Part shown: piece after piece, positions 62,180-64,000 of the stretch
Position numbering within the stretch: the stretch's first letter is position 1
Layout: each line of letters starts with the position of its first letter
Source of the DNA: Trichoplax adhaerens
Taxonomy: Eukaryota > Placozoa > Uniplacotomia > Trichoplacea > Trichoplacidae
Assembly: GCF_000150275.1 (NCBI RefSeq)
Contig: NW_002060947.1
Span: 4,746,267-4,810,266 of the forward strand
Reading direction: 5' to 3'
DNA: 64,000 nt
The notes under the pieces: generated by a model
Told to the model about the DNA's origin: nothing
The model's database searches: none
Seen by the model: the letters and a program-made list of their open reading frames with translations, nothing else
Translations under genes and position numbers: made by a program

Positions 62180-63896
62180 ATGTCGCTATTCGCAGCCCAT
62201 CGTAAGCAAGAGGGAATTGGTTATGTTTTTCACTCAATCGGAGATTACGTCTATCATAACTTTATGCGGCTGCCAAGATCAATTATTCGCTATTTGATAC
62301 TACTGAAAGATATTTTATTGCCTTATTTTACCGCTTATCATCATCATGGCTATTACCCTTGGGTAGCAGCTGTAATTGTTAGCCTCTTGGCGTATAGCTA
62401 TGGTTTCCATGTATGGATCCTCAATTTTATTATCGTAGTCATAGGATTTGCAGTTGGATTTTTACTAGTATTATTAAGTGGCCAACACAGGCCTTTCAAA
62501 CAATTTGAAGGGTTACAGGCAGTCCAAAAAATTCTAACGGAAAAGACGGTCAGTGGTTATCTTTTGAGTTCGATATATTTATGTTCTTTACTATATCCTA
62601 AGTAACTTGCTTCTTGAATTATTTGAAGTGATTGATTTTGATTACTGTATTGCTTCATGACACAATTAAAACTCCGTTTGCACGATATAAACCTTATCAT
62701 TTCATATTACGAGATCTTTGCTTGAGGGCATACTGAATCGCTACGAAAATGTTTGCCAGCTTTGTCTCCTGCAAAATTACTTAATTTTATTCAATTAAAT
62801 GCTAATTTATCATTCCTACTAGCTAAAATTACTGCAAGCTATTTTGTTAGAAGACTGAAATTTGACACCTTATTTAAAATTTAGCTTAAGTAATTATCAG
62901 TGGTGCTGTTATTTGTTACAGTGATATTAGCATATTTGTAATGATATTGATACCAGGAGCTTACAGTGCATCGATCATATCAATCTCATAAAACCGTTGT
63001 CTCCGTTAATGTTGATAAAGCGATCCAAAGTAGTAAGTAAAAATAATTTAACGATAGCGGTTAGTCTAATATAACTTAAAATTTTTCAAGTTCTAATTGT
63101 GCGAGAAATATTCCTAAATTCCATAATTGCATTTATTTATCATTTAGTATTCGATAATCTGATTCGAGACTATGTCCTGATTTGGTATCAAAGCATCAAC
63201 AATGATAATGCGGCATTTATCGACATAATTTCGTAAGATTTATGCAGTAATGTATCTTTAAAACTATTCTCTATCAAAAATAAGCATTAAGAAGGGATTA
63301 AATCATGCTCCCTAATCATTTATAATTGAATAATTCAACAACTTATAAATATTGTATTATGTTTTTGAATTTTAATACTGTAGAACTTTATGTGATATAC
63401 GGATCCCTCTGTTTTGATATTATTTCGAATTGGAGTAACTCATTAATTTGAAAAATAAATATCAGTATTTAATGCTCGTTGCTGGATTGAGTTCATAATT
63501 TTAATTAATTTATCTCCAATGTAGTTAATAGTAATCGCACTAGATTCGTTAGTAGAGACTTAGATATTGATGAATTATTGCAATTTTCTATAAGGAATTT
63601 TTAATAAGAAGTAAAATTTGAAGCTACTGATGAGTACTAAACTAGTAATTAATCCGTCAATTGCTACTGTCTAGCCATATAGCTGAAAGTTAATGCAATA
63701 CATGCATCATACTATTGAAATGATTTTAAGATTTACTTTTATTCTCGCTGTACTTAAGCGATTAGTTTATCTTTCTAATTAAAAATATATTCAATAGTTG
63801 ATAAATCCTAAAAATGTGATCTTGAAAATTCAATCTAGGGAACAAATGTGGTTAGTGACAGAAAATATCGTCGAAAGACTGGGCAATTTAGATTTG
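62180..63896 (+). CDS. PXA-domain sorting nexin (SNX13/14/19/25 type), 5' part
   Basis: Four consecutive exons with matching phases: 62180-62548 (donor GTCAGT, phase 0), 62957-63032 (phase 1), 63148-63232 (phase 2), 63839-63896 (donor GTAAGA, phase 0). The gene continues beyond the window. About 195 residues are visible. Two adjacent hydrophobic segments at about 57-75 and 77-100 form a membrane hairpin, as in the ER-anchored RGS-PX sorting nexins. The spliced exons 2-4 give the start of a PXA domain: VDKAIQSIFDNLIRDYVLIWYQ, then AAFIDIISEQMWLVTENIVERLGNLDL, with the typical (I/L)RDY-xxWY signature. Members tether ER to lipid droplets or endosomes and bind phosphoinositides through a downstream PX domain not seen here. 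Which of the four subfamilies it is cannot be decided from this part. Confidence 0.75.
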
Positions 63897-64000
63897 GTAA
63901 GAACGAAGGGGTTACTGGGAATCGGAATTCGTAGTTCTAATTATATATTTAATTACACTCCCCGGCAATATAATGATAACTTTAAATCTCATTCGATACT

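Overview
The window looks like AT-rich nuclear DNA from an animal. Genes on the right have many short coding exons joined by small GT-AG introns (HDAC8 alone has ten). They encode animal or ciliate-type proteins: HDAC8, a rhodopsin-class receptor, MAT2B, CFAP97 and a PXA sorting nexin. Compact introns, a ciliary gene and simple lectin and peptide families would fit an early-branching metazoan such as a placozoan. That assignment is an inference. No rRNA, tRNA, CRISPR or prokaryotic operon structure was recognised. Two unresolved bases (n) lie near positions 32 and 104.

Left part (about 6.0-38.9 kb): four diverged tandem segmental duplicates at about 6.07-15.2, 15.75-23.4, 23.6-34.05 and 34.1-38.9 kb. 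Each carries, on the minus strand, one copy of a five-exon gene with a TATA box, a 5' UTR exon, a coding exon for a signal peptide and acidic pro-segment, a 30-nt exon, a 12-15-nt microexon and a last exon rich in arginine. The predicted products are secreted precursors of about 96-116 residues. Their C-terminal parts consist of RRR or RRRR blocks separated by two or three aromatic or aliphatic residues, followed by a conserved 16-residue tail. The organisation resembles precursors of cationic host-defence peptides, but I do not recognise the family. This is the best candidate for an undescribed system. Units 1 and 3 also carry decayed C-type lectin genes. Copies of other dispersed repeats interrupt units 2 and 3.

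Middle (38.9-49.2 kb): mostly non-coding DNA around a complete HDAC8 orthologue on the minus strand (41.66-44.17 kb, 366 aa predicted).

Right part (49.2-64 kb): an intronless class A GPCR (plus); two minus-strand ORF pieces faintly like an integrin alpha leg; a 144-bp tandem repeat; two convergent MAT2B paralogues (plus 53.6-54.7, minus 55.9-57.2); CFAP97 (plus, 58.3-59.3); and the 5' end of a PXA-domain sorting nexin (plus, from 62.18 kb), which leaves the window. Several short clusters built from TACAGTAC/GTACTGTA palindromes lie between these genes. The right-hand genes are housekeeping or signalling genes with no evident shared pathway. The left-hand array is a fast-evolving lineage-specific locus.
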